A stretch of 55,954 nucleotides of DNA from Clostridiales bacterium (GTDB taxonomy: Bacteria > Bacillota > Clostridia > Oscillospirales > QAMX01): positions 1-55,954 of the forward strand of contig QAMX01000037.1 of the NCBI GenBank assembly GCA_003149835.1, given 5' to 3'. The translations under genes and the position numbers were made by a program. The stretch's first letter is position 1, and each line of letters starts with the position of its first letter. Below the pieces are notes generated by a model. That model had not been told where the DNA came from. It did not search any database and was given only the letters and a program-made list of their open reading frames with translations. Of the stretch, positions 49,620 to 55,954 are shown piece by piece.

Positions 49620-50625
49620 TCAGAAAACCGCTCTGATCGACGCCGCCGTGCGTGAAAAGGAACTCACGGCAAAGAAGCTGGCGGGAAAATTCTCGCTGAA
49701 AAGTTTTGTGACAAAGGATATGAGAAATTACACGGCGGCGAAAACCTTTGTTGTGGACGCCGCCTGCGCCGAAGAAACGGCGGGAGATTTCTGCGTGGCT
49801 CTGCAATCCTTTCAGATGATGTTTTCCGCGCGGATCATCGTCATTCTCTCCGACTGCGAGAACGGCGAGGACTACATCTCCCGACTGATTTCATCCGGCG
49901 TAACGAATATCGTGACCGCAGACACGCCCGAAAAAGTGACGGAGGAACTGCTGGAATGTCTTTCTGAGGACGGTATGCAGAGGTATCTTCCGCAGTATGC
50001 CTTTGCGGAGCAGGAGCAAGCGGTTGAAACAACGGAACAGCCGGAATCCGAGGTAATTCGCAAGTATAAGTGGAACGCCAAGAACATTAAAATTGCCGTC
50101 GCCGGTTCGCAGCGCAGAAGCGGCGTAACGGTCACGGCGTTCAATCTGGCGGCGTGGCTGACGGCGCGGGGCGCGGAGGTCTGCTATGTGGAGATGAACA
50201 CCAACCGCCACCTTCAAATCATTCTCAATATCTACGACGCGCAAAAGGACGGAGAACACTATACGGTTGACGGCATCGACTGCTATCTGACAAACGAGCT
50301 TGACCGCGACTATGAATTTATCGTCTACGACTGCGGCGTGCTGAATACACCGGCAAGCTGTTTCAGAAATGCGGATATTCGTCTGCTTTGCGGCAGCGTG
50401 CTTCCGTATGAGCTTTCGGAGCTTCACCGTGCGCTTGCCGCCTGCGAGGGCATGAAGGTCAATACGGCCGCGCTCTGTGTGCCGGAGGAAATGAAGGATT
50501 ACTGCCGAGAGCTGTTCGGTGAGGACATTGCCTTTGCCGGCGCTTCGCACGATTTGTTTGCAAGCAACGCAAACGGGCAGCTTTACCGTCCGCTGGTGCA
50601 GGGGTATATTGCAGGAGAAAAATAA
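49597..50625 (+). CDS. Second CpaE/TadZ-like protein
   Basis: A 342-residue protein. The N-terminal half looks receiver-like (ARIIVILSDCENGEDYISRL then SSGVTNIVTADTPE). The C-terminal half is a MinD-like fold with a degenerate P-loop (AGSQRRSGVTVTAFNLAAW), YVEMNTNRHLQII, and FIVYDCGVLNTP. The lysine normally in GKT is replaced, so ATP hydrolysis may be lost. This receiver-plus-ATPase arrangement is the canonical CpaE form, and it lies at the VirB4 end, not the Tad end. Confidence 0.75.
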   Translation: MLLYLTSNQKTALIDAAVREKELTAKKLAGKFSLKSFVTKDMRNYTAAKTFVVDAACAEETAGDFCVALQSFQMMFSARIIVILSDCENGEDYISRLISSGVTNIVTADTPEKVTEELLECLSEDGMQRYLPQYAFAEQEQAVETTEQPESEVIRKYKWNAKNIKIAVAGSQRRSGVTVTAFNLAAWLTARGAEVCYVEMNTNRHLQIILNIYDAQKDGEHYTVDGIDCYLTNELDRDYEFIVYDCGVLNTPASCFRNADIRLLCGSVLPYELSELHRALAACEGMKVNTAALCVPEEMKDYCRELFGEDIAFAGASHDLFASNANGQLYRPLVQGYIAGEK

Positions 50626-50644
50626 CGAACAGGAGATTGTAGCG

Positions 50645-51112
50645 ATGGCAAAATATCAATATGTTCAAAACGCTTTTCATTCGGATTTGAAGCCGAGGGC
50701 GCGTCTTGTGCTGAACTGCCTGATCATGCACGCTAACAAGGACGGCGAATGCTTTCCGTCCATTAAGACCATAGCCGCCGAGTGCGGCTATGGCGTATCC
50801 ACGGTCAAGCGTGCGTTAAACGACCTTTGCGAAGCCGGATATTTGCAGAAGCAGGCGCGCTTTGACGAGCGCAAAAAGGGCGGTCAGACGAGCAATCTCT
50901 ACACGCTGATACTCACCTCTGATTCCGAAGATACCGAGCATGAAACGGAAACGACGGAAACCACGAGCGTTTTGGATGAAAATGACAAAATCCGCATTGC
51001 ACGCAAGGCTGCGTTCGCACATAATCAGGATAAAACGGTCATTGCCCGGAGAATAGATTTCTCCGGGCTTTTAAGCTGGACTGGGGTGCAGTCCATTTTC
51101 GTACCCCCTTGA
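50645..51112 (+). CDS. Winged-helix (HTH_36) replication- or regulation-related protein
   Basis: A 155-residue protein with GGAG before ATG 50645. The winged helix spans FHSDLKPRARLVLNCLIMHA, SIKTIAAECGYGVSTVKRAL and GYLQKQARFD, similar to replication initiator-like and HTH_36 proteins. The C-terminal part is Thr/Glu-rich. Its last 15 codons lie over a terminator hairpin and a GGGGT-ACCCC repeat, so its true C-terminus may be shorter in effective transcripts. It is the last plus-strand gene before the minus-strand operon. Confidence 0.8.
   Translation: MAKYQYVQNAFHSDLKPRARLVLNCLIMHANKDGECFPSIKTIAAECGYGVSTVKRALNDLCEAGYLQKQARFDERKKGGQTSNLYTLILTSDSEDTEHETETTETTSVLDENDKIRIARKAAFAHNQDKTVIARRIDFSGLLSWTGVQSIFVPP
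51044..51072 (+). terminator. Terminator inside the 3' end of the winged-helix gene
   Basis: A perfect 10-bp stem (GCCCGGAGAA and TTCTCCGGGC) followed by TTTT, lying 40 bases before the stop codon of the gene. A second inverted repeat GGACTG-GGGTG-CAGTCC follows (near 51077-51093). It could end the whole plus-strand transcript of the conjugation region. Confidence 0.72.
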
Positions 51113-51366
51113 ACAGTACAGCTTGACAGTTTATATTCCGATGAAAAAGAAGATTATTTACAAGCATACAAATAACTTTATCAATGGATTTGTTCTGTCG
51201 GTAAGCGGTGTTTCCGAGAGGTGATCATCGACAAGAGAAAAAGTTCCCGCACAATACGCACAGGAACTTTATCTCATCCGACAGATTATTTACTTTAATC
51301 TTCCTCTTGACCGTGCAGAATCCGGTTTTCATCGTATCCGAGCAAGGCGCAGGGAGCGAAAGTCTT
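51113..51366. other. Gene-free junction between the transfer region and the minus-strand operon
   Basis: AT-rich stretch with no credible gene. It contains one TTGACA (51123-51128) without a well-spaced -10 partner, plus the convergent terminator noted separately. It is the best visible place for a module or element boundary on this side, but no copy of the left-end hairpin was seen here. Confidence 0.45.
51238..51272 (-). terminator. Terminator of the minus-strand operon
   Basis: AAAGTTCC and GGAACTTT arms; read on the minus strand the second arm is followed by TTC and more pyrimidines. It lies about 100 bases beyond the Xre gene. Confidence 0.68.
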
Positions 51367-51588
51367 TTATTCATCGTCTTTCAGCAGCCATTGTTCGCTG
51401 CACCCAAACTCCAAAGAGATCAGCTTCGCAAGACGAGGCGAGATTTTCTTGTTTTTCTTTCCCCCCGGACGGCTGTTGCCGGTCAAAATATAAATGTAGT
51501 TCTCGGATATGCCCACTTTGCGGGCAAACTCCGTTTTTGTAAGGTTGTTGTCCCGGATAATGCGGTTGAGTTTATCTGCAAGCGTCAT
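51367..51588 (-). CDS. Small Xre-family regulator
   Basis: A 73-residue protein with a helix-turn-helix: ADKLNRIIRDNNLTKTEFAR, KVGISENYIYILTGN, then LAKLISLEFGCSEQWLLK. It is the usual Xre/Cro type. The start overlaps the stop of the sensor gene (ATGA), so they are co-translated. It probably controls its own operon or a neighbouring promoter. Confidence 0.87.
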   Translation of the reverse strand: MTLADKLNRIIRDNNLTKTEFARKVGISENYIYILTGNSRPGGKKNKKISPRLAKLISLEFGCSEQWLLKDDE

Positions 51589-53261
51589 TCGCCGCCACTC
51601 CTTTCCTGCTTCATCAACGCTGCGTACATCAACAGTTCTTTCAGTGAAGAAACGCCCAGCTTGCTGTAAATTTCACGGTTATGGTACTTGATCGTGTTCC
51701 TTTGAATATCGCGCAGCAGCATGATTTCCTCTGCTTTTTTACCTTCCAGATACAAATCAAATATCTCCCGCTGGGTACGGGTGAGGGACTTTACGCCCGA
51801 AAGAAAAACGGCGTAAGCGTCCTGGTCTATCTGCTTTTTCCGATCTCCCGCAATTCGCTCTATCTCGGTCTGCGCCCGTTTATACCGTTCCTGTGCGTCC
51901 TGCTTTTCCTGGTCAAGGCGCTGCATTTCATCCTCTTGCGCCTTGTCCTTTCTGGCAAGAAAGGTAAACAGGTCGTCTATCTCGGAAAGCCCGGTGGAAA
52001 TGCTTTCTTCCGAATAGGTCTGATTTTGAACGGCTGACAGGGCGCGGAAAACAGGCTTTAAGTAGCGTCGGCTGATAAGCACCGACACAAGGACGCTGAC
52101 TGCCAGCAGCAAAACGACAATGAGCGTAAAGATCTGGCTGTTTCCCCGGATCGCGTCGTCCAGCGTTTCCTGCGGGAAGAAAAGCGCAAGGCATAACGCT
52201 TCCTCGCTATATGGAGATCGGGACGGATAAAGTATGACGCTCTCCATCAAGCCGCCGTAGTCTGCGCTTTCGGCGGTGTAATAGACGAAATCCCCGTTGC
52301 TGTGGGAGTAGGTCATATCTCCGGCAAGCAGGGCGCTGACCTCGCTTGCATATCCGCTTGCAAGCCCCGTTTGTGTTTTCAGCCTGTCGCCGTCATGCGC
52401 CGCCGCAAGGAACAACGCGCCTTTATAGGTATCCGACTGGGGCACATAGAGCTGCCCGAACATCCGCAGGCTGACCTCGATTCCGCATACGCCGAACACC
52501 GTGCCGTCAGCAGCGCGCAGCGGCACACAGAGCAGAAAGCCCGGCTCGCTGTTGTCCTTGAGCGTTACGCGCTCCGTCCAGTAATAGAGCCTTGACAGAG
52601 GCAGATCGGGATGCTCGCGGGCGGTTTCCATGACCTCGGTAAAGAACTCCTGCCCGGAAATATCATACTCCATGTGCCATTGCCCCAACAACTCAACGCC
52701 GTATTGCCGCGCAACATTGGCAGGCCCACGCAGGTAATAGGAGCGCCCCTTGACGCTGCCGTTGATAACGGGCTGTGTTTTTACGAGAAATATTCCGGCT
52801 TTTGCGGTATCCGCGCCGTCCGTTCCCGCACTGGCGTCCAGCAGTACGAAAGCCCCGCCGCAGGAGCTTGTGTCGGTAACTTCCAGCACCTCGTCCATCA
52901 TGATGGATAAAAGCGGCTCAATGAGCTGCTTGTTTTCCGGCAGCCCGTCAGCGGCGATCTCGTTTTGCTTAAAAAAGTCGTCCCCTATTTTTGACAGGCT
53001 TTCCGACAGGGAAATACCCCTGACCGATATATTGCCGAAATCCGTTTGGAGCAGGTCTGCCAGATGGGTAAGCTCCGACTGCGTGTAATGATGGACGGCG
53101 GTGCGGCCGCTGCCGGTGATCCCGAAAAAGGAGAGCAGCAGCACGAATACCAGCACCACCACTACAATGAGGGAGGAAAAGAACAGGACAGTCCTGCGCC
53201 GCAGGGTAGAGCCTTTACGCTCCCGCTTATATAGCTGTGCCGACTGTCGTATGATATTCAT
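51585..53261 (-). CDS. Membrane-bound sensor with LuxR-type HTH
   Basis: A 558-residue one-component regulator. A transmembrane helix lies at about 24-48 (VLFFSSLIVVVVLVFVLLL). A large extracellular Cache-like sensor follows to about 370 (GRSYYLRGP, YYWTERVTLKD, VPLRAADGTVFGVCGIEVS). A second helix lies near 375-400 (IFTLIVVLLLAVSVLVSVLI). A coiled coil follows, and the C-terminal LuxR-like helix-turn-helix is near 495-545 (LTRTQREIFDLYLEGKKAEE, NTIKYHNREIYSKLGVSSL). GGAGG precedes the start. It likely senses a small molecule, perhaps delivered by the lipoprotein upstream. Confidence 0.87.
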   Translation of the reverse strand: MNIIRQSAQLYKRERKGSTLRRRTVLFFSSLIVVVVLVFVLLLSFFGITGSGRTAVHHYTQSELTHLADLLQTDFGNISVRGISLSESLSKIGDDFFKQNEIAADGLPENKQLIEPLLSIMMDEVLEVTDTSSCGGAFVLLDASAGTDGADTAKAGIFLVKTQPVINGSVKGRSYYLRGPANVARQYGVELLGQWHMEYDISGQEFFTEVMETAREHPDLPLSRLYYWTERVTLKDNSEPGFLLCVPLRAADGTVFGVCGIEVSLRMFGQLYVPQSDTYKGALFLAAAHDGDRLKTQTGLASGYASEVSALLAGDMTYSHSNGDFVYYTAESADYGGLMESVILYPSRSPYSEEALCLALFFPQETLDDAIRGNSQIFTLIVVLLLAVSVLVSVLISRRYLKPVFRALSAVQNQTYSEESISTGLSEIDDLFTFLARKDKAQEDEMQRLDQEKQDAQERYKRAQTEIERIAGDRKKQIDQDAYAVFLSGVKSLTRTQREIFDLYLEGKKAEEIMLLRDIQRNTIKYHNREIYSKLGVSSLKELLMYAALMKQERSGGE

Positions 53262-53301
53262 GTTTACCGCCTCCTTTCCCTAAATCTGACTGTTAAACGC
53301 T

Positions 53302-54654
53302 TCAGTTCTTAAACTCCGCAAGCGCGTCCGCGGCGGAAATACTGTCGCCGCCCGCATATTCCCGCCTGTTCTTTGTGAGTAGATAATACCAATCGTCTGC
53401 ATACCGGCCGCTGACGGCGTCAAAGTCCGAAAAGTTCGGCGCGGTAAAAAACGTATATTCGCCGTACATATCCAGTACCGCCGTCAGCATTTTTTTGATT
53501 CTTGCGTCCTCGACGGCTTCAAGCTGCGTCTGCATATCCTGCTCAAAGGCCTGTTTGGTTACGGGCAGATACCCCGTTTCAGAAACAAACTCCATGTTCT
53601 GCTCCGCGGCTGTGAGCCATTTGATGAACTCCGCCGCCGCGTATTCCTTCTTTTCCTCGGTCTTGGCGACCATCAGGCCGCCGCCCCGCTGGAGCGCCAG
53701 CTTTTCGCCGTCCTCGAAAACAGGATAGGGCAAAATGCTGTATTCCACCTGCTTCACGGTAGCGTCCGGGTAGGTGATGGTGTCGCCGTAGAACAAGATC
53801 CCCGCAGACGAACCGGTGGAGCAGACAATATCCCCGGTCTTGGAGAGATCGGAGGAATATCCGTCGAACAAGGCAAAGCCGCCCGTCACAGACGGGGCGT
53901 ACAGGGTTTCAAAAATATAAGCGTAGGTATCGCTGTCAAGGGCAAGCGAACCGTCCTCATAAAAGAGGCTGCCGCCGAGCTGCACCATGCCCACCTCTGC
54001 GATATTGAACCACGAATCGGCGGCAAAAAACGCCTTGCCGTCGCCGGAAACATCGGGCGTCTGGCCGTCCGTCCACTCATAATACTGCCGGGACAGCTCC
54101 GCCAGCCCCTCGAAGGTGGAGAGCAGCGCCGCGTCCGCGCCTGTGGCCGCCGCAAACTCGTCAAACAGGGTTTGGTTTAAGTACAGGATTTCCGTTGACT
54201 TGGCAATCGGGAACACATACAGCCCGCCGTCCGAGAGCCGCCCTTCCTCTACAAAAGCGTCCACATAGGCGGAAAGCTCTTCTTCGGAAAAATAATCGGC
54301 CAGATTCGCCAGCTTGCCATTCTCCCAAAACTGCACGGCGATCTTCGGGTAGCCGGTGAAGATGTCGGGGCATTTCGGCGCGCCGGGATCATCGTTTGCG
54401 ATCATAACAAGGCTCTTGTTGAGGTCTGCGCTGGACGATACCGCCTCCACCTTGACTACGATCCCCTGCTCACGCCCGACGGTGGCGTTGAACCTCTCGA
54501 TCAGAACGTCCATTGTGTTCTGCATCTCGCCGCCGTAGTTGTGCCACATGGTCAGCGTGACCGGATCGTTCGGATCAAGGGGCGATTTGTCCGAGCATCC
54601 CGCAAGGGAAAACAGCGTCAGCATCCCCAAGACGACCGCAAAAAATCTTTTCAT
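53302..54654 (-). CDS. Extracellular solute-binding lipoprotein (ABC type)
   Basis: A 450-residue family-1 type sugar-binding protein. The start is the ATG read at 54654, after GAGAGGTG; a longer frame to 54834 lacks a ribosome site. The lipobox is SLAGC (Cys near residue 20). The mature part has LTMWHNYGGEMQNTMDVLIE, DIFTGYPKIAVQFWENG, and QRGGGLMVAK, as in carbohydrate-binding proteins. No permease or ATPase gene is nearby, so it probably presents ligand to the sensor encoded next to it. Confidence 0.9.
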   Translation of the reverse strand: MKRFFAVVLGMLTLFSLAGCSDKSPLDPNDPVTLTMWHNYGGEMQNTMDVLIERFNATVGREQGIVVKVEAVSSSADLNKSLVMIANDDPGAPKCPDIFTGYPKIAVQFWENGKLANLADYFSEEELSAYVDAFVEEGRLSDGGLYVFPIAKSTEILYLNQTLFDEFAAATGADAALLSTFEGLAELSRQYYEWTDGQTPDVSGDGKAFFAADSWFNIAEVGMVQLGGSLFYEDGSLALDSDTYAYIFETLYAPSVTGGFALFDGYSSDLSKTGDIVCSTGSSAGILFYGDTITYPDATVKQVEYSILPYPVFEDGEKLALQRGGGLMVAKTEEKKEYAAAEFIKWLTAAEQNMEFVSETGYLPVTKQAFEQDMQTQLEAVEDARIKKMLTAVLDMYGEYTFFTAPNFSDFDAVSGRYADDWYYLLTKNRREYAGGDSISAADALAEFKN

Positions 54655-54741
54655 AAAAAGCACCTCTCTTTTTCCTTTTATTAGCATTTCCCACCCCGGA
54701 AACAAAGTTTTTTTGAAAATTTCCCGATTTTTTTTGAAATT

Positions 54742-54770
54742 CCCCACCCTTTTGGGCATTTGGGGTGGGG
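54742..54770. repeat. Inverted repeat in the lipoprotein leader
   Basis: CCCCACCC and GGGTGGGG arms with a 13-base spacer, in the leader of the minus-strand operon. Related CCCACCCC and TTCCC blocks occur at 54685-54730. The pattern could be an operator or an mRNA structure. Confidence 0.5.
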
Positions 54771-54852
54771 ACAAAACAGAAAAAATCCGTATAATTTTAA
54801 GTGTAAGCTGCCGGACGGTAAGAAAAAATACCAAAAAGGCAGATACAAAAAT

Positions 54853-54894
54853 TAAAGGGGTACCCCTTTATGTGGGAACATAGTTCCCACATAA
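54853..54894. promoter_or_regulatory. Two overlapping perfect palindromes, putative operator
   Basis: TAAAGGGGTACCCCTTTA (54853-54870) is a perfect 18-bp palindrome. TTATGTGGGAAC-ATA-GTTCCCACATAA (54868-54894) has perfect 12-bp arms. They are immediately side by side, downstream of the minus-strand promoter. They look like binding sites for a dimeric regulator, possibly the LuxR-type sensor or the Xre protein. Confidence 0.6.
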
Positions 54895-54947
54895 AGACCT
54901 CTATCCGCAAAAAAAATTTCTGCGGAGCAGAACTTCGGTACTTTTCT

Positions 54948-54976
54948 ATTATAGCACATATCCTTGACTAAATCAA
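54948..54976 (-). promoter_or_regulatory. Promoter of the lipoprotein-sensor operon
   Basis: On the minus strand TTGATT (54976-54971), 17 bases, then TATAAT (54953-54948), with a TGTGC before it that gives an extended -10 (TGC-TATAAT). It lies about 300 bases upstream of the lipoprotein start, leaving a long leader that includes the palindromes and inverted repeat. A plus-strand TATAAT at 54992-54997 could serve the opposite gene, with a poorly spaced TTGACT at 54964. Confidence 0.65.
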
Positions 54977-55027
54977 GGGGTAGGATCAATTTATAATATG
55001 TTTACGCCCGGAAAGGAGGCGCTGCGA

Positions 55028-55417
55028 TTGGAGAAAAATAACAAATCAAAGACTGCGCCCTATAAGATTAGGGCCGACGATGCAGGCGGGAACCGCTACC
55101 GGTTTTTCTGCGAGCTTTCCGGCATGGAGGTCTGCATTACCGAGCCGGTCAAAGCAGACACATCGGAGGAGGAAGCGAGGCTTGCCTGGAAGCAGGGCGG
55201 CCGGGAGCATTTTAACCGCTGCCATAAATGCGGGCGGTGGGTATCCAACGCCATGTATAATGTGGACACCTTGCACTGCGTGAAATGCTCGCCCATTGAA
55301 AACCCGCCTGTATTTTGCCCCTACTGCGGGAAACCTGTCACGGAGGAAAAAGACGAGTTTTGCCGGAGCTGCGGCAGAAAGCTGTTTTACGAAAGGGGGA
55401 TGGACGATGGAGAATAA
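55028..55417 (+). CDS. Zinc-ribbon protein 1
   Basis: A 129-residue protein starting at TTG 55028 after AAAGGAGG. Four CxxC pairs in the second half (CHKCGRW, CVKC, CPYCGKP, CRSCGRK) form two or more zinc ribbons. The N-terminal part (YRFFCELSGMEVCITEP) is a beta-rich module. It is divergent from the lipoprotein operon. It overlaps the next gene by 11 bases. Function unknown. Confidence 0.78.
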   Translation: MEKNNKSKTAPYKIRADDAGGNRYRFFCELSGMEVCITEPVKADTSEEEARLAWKQGGREHFNRCHKCGRWVSNAMYNVDTLHCVKCSPIENPPVFCPYCGKPVTEEKDEFCRSCGRKLFYERGMDDGE

Positions 55418-55844
55418 GGCGTGTGCAAACACGCGGATACTGCGCATGAAGAACCGCTGGCTGGCGCGGGCTGAGGATATGGCGAGCTACGGCTTCGGCC
55501 CCAAGGCGATGATACAGATCAAGGTATGCGAAGGCTGCGGCAAGAAGGCTGCCGCGGATCAAAGCTATTGCAAGGCTTGCGGAAAGCGGCTGCCGGAGAA
55601 AACGCTGCTGCTGACCTATCAGGCAATGCACCCCTGCTGTCAGCTCTGCGGCACGGTCGCGCCGGACGACGCGGAATACTGCCCGGTGTGCGGCGCGCAG
55701 CTCCCCCGCAGGCCAAATGAAAGCGAAATAACGGCGGAGGGGACGGAACCAATGGATAACCTGAATGGCAGGCAACTCTGCCTTGAAGAAAACGGCTATC
55801 ACGGCGAAAAAATGGATAGATCAGATTCAGATAAGGAGGAATAG
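55407..55844 (+). CDS. Zinc-ribbon protein 2
   Basis: A 145-residue protein starting at ATG 55407 after a GGGGGATGG-type purine site. It carries two double-cysteine zinc ribbons: CEGCGKKAAADQSYCKACGK and CCQLCGTVAPDDAEYCPVCG. The helical N-terminus has WLARAEDMASYGFGPKAMIQ. It is probably a partner of protein 1. The final part is polar. Function unknown. Confidence 0.78.
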   Translation: MENKACANTRILRMKNRWLARAEDMASYGFGPKAMIQIKVCEGCGKKAAADQSYCKACGKRLPEKTLLLTYQAMHPCCQLCGTVAPDDAEYCPVCGAQLPRRPNESEITAEGTEPMDNLNGRQLCLEENGYHGEKMDRSDSDKEE

Positions 55845-55847
55845 CGT

Positions 55848-55954
55848 ATGGGATTTTTAGAAAGAGCCATCCGGCGCGGTGTGAGCCAGGGCGTGGGAAA
55901 CGCCGTAGGCAAGGCCATCGGGCAGGCCATTGAGCCAAAAGCTACCGAGCTTGC
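55848..55954 (+). CDS. Gly/Ala-rich amphipathic protein (incomplete)
   Basis: A start at ATG 55848, after AAGGAGG, opens a frame that runs off the window. GFLERAIRRGVSQGVGNAVG then KAIGQAIEP suggests an amphipathic helix followed by an unknown body, as in proteins paired with zinc-ribbon genes. Only 35 residues are visible, so no function is assigned. Confidence 0.6.
   Translation, partial: MGFLERAIRRGVSQGVGNAVGKAIGQAIEPKATEL

Noticed and set aside
51123..51128. A TTGACA hexamer as a promoter for minus- or plus-strand genes
   Set aside because: No -10 element lies 16-18 bases away on the correct side and no gene follows on the plus strand.
1..55954. CRISPR arrays, tRNA and rRNA genes, group II introns and insertion sequences
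   Set aside because: Scanning both strands showed no regularly spaced repeat arrays, no tRNA-like cloverleaf with CCA, no reverse transcriptase and no complete transposase. The only repeat-rich coding parts are the aromatic repeats and pilin copies.

Overview
The window is most of a large integrative and conjugative element (ICE) or conjugative-plasmid-like region from an anaerobic gut Firmicute, probably Clostridia of the Oscillospiraceae or Lachnospiraceae type. The evidence is strong AGGAGG ribosome sites, frequent TTG/GTG starts, tightly overlapping genes, and protein families typical of Clostridial ICEs (CD1115-type VirD4, PrgI, VirB4, TrbL/DUF6102, and DUF3848, DUF3849, DUF4314, DUF4320, DUF6133, DUF6550). 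No rRNA, tRNA, CRISPR array or complete integrase was seen, so both ends of the element are uncertain.

Layout. 1-180: a serine-recombinase fragment cut off after its N-terminal motif, then a long hairpin with a T-tract. 229-2056: ParA/ParB. 2073-16579: a giant 3021-residue ArdC-like/GNAT/N6-methylase/SNF2-helicase protein, with a TnpV-like gene overprinted in another frame, followed by accessory genes and a Toprim/primase-like protein. 16609-18204: a self-contained AbiEi/AbiEii toxin-antitoxin cassette. 18234-20146: candidate oriT, a CopG/MobC-like protein and a histidine-triad relaxase. 20210-23284: small accessory genes. 23281-31428: first conjugation block (split VirD4, VirB2-like pilin, two near-identical small pilin-like proteins, SpoVG-like protein, LppM-like lipoprotein, TrbL/VirB6-like channel, PrgI/VirB3-like protein), interrupted by an AAA/DUF4143 ATPase cassette with its own promoter and terminator. 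31438-34744: cytosine methyltransferase and small genes. 34741-41493: a nearly complete Tad/Flp pilus operon (prepilin peptidase, CpaB, TadZ, TadA, TadB, TadC, two pseudopilin-like proteins). 41664-45067: DUF6550 protein, a secreted Trp/Tyr-repeat protein and an unknown. 45089-50625: VirB4 split in two around a PAPS-reductase-like gene, an M23 peptidase, a small membrane protein and a second CpaE-like protein. 50645-51112: a winged-helix protein.

Downstream, on the minus strand, is a three-gene operon: orphan solute-binding lipoprotein, membrane sensor with a LuxR-type helix-turn-helix, and a small Xre regulator. It has its own promoter and terminator. Past it on the plus strand are two zinc-ribbon proteins and the start of a third gene that runs off the window.

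How it works together (inference): ParAB and the primase maintain the element. The relaxase, its accessory protein and oriT prepare DNA. VirD4, VirB4, the VirB6-like and PrgI proteins export it, and the M23 enzyme opens the wall. A complete Tad pilus machine lies between PrgI and VirB4, genes normally adjacent in this ICE family. The small pilin-like proteins of the conjugation block share a G-(Q/E)-G-x-x-D processing-like motif with a pseudopilin of the Tad block. The most interesting reading is a hybrid conjugation apparatus in which a Tad pilus and an aromatic-repeat surface protein may make donor-recipient contact.
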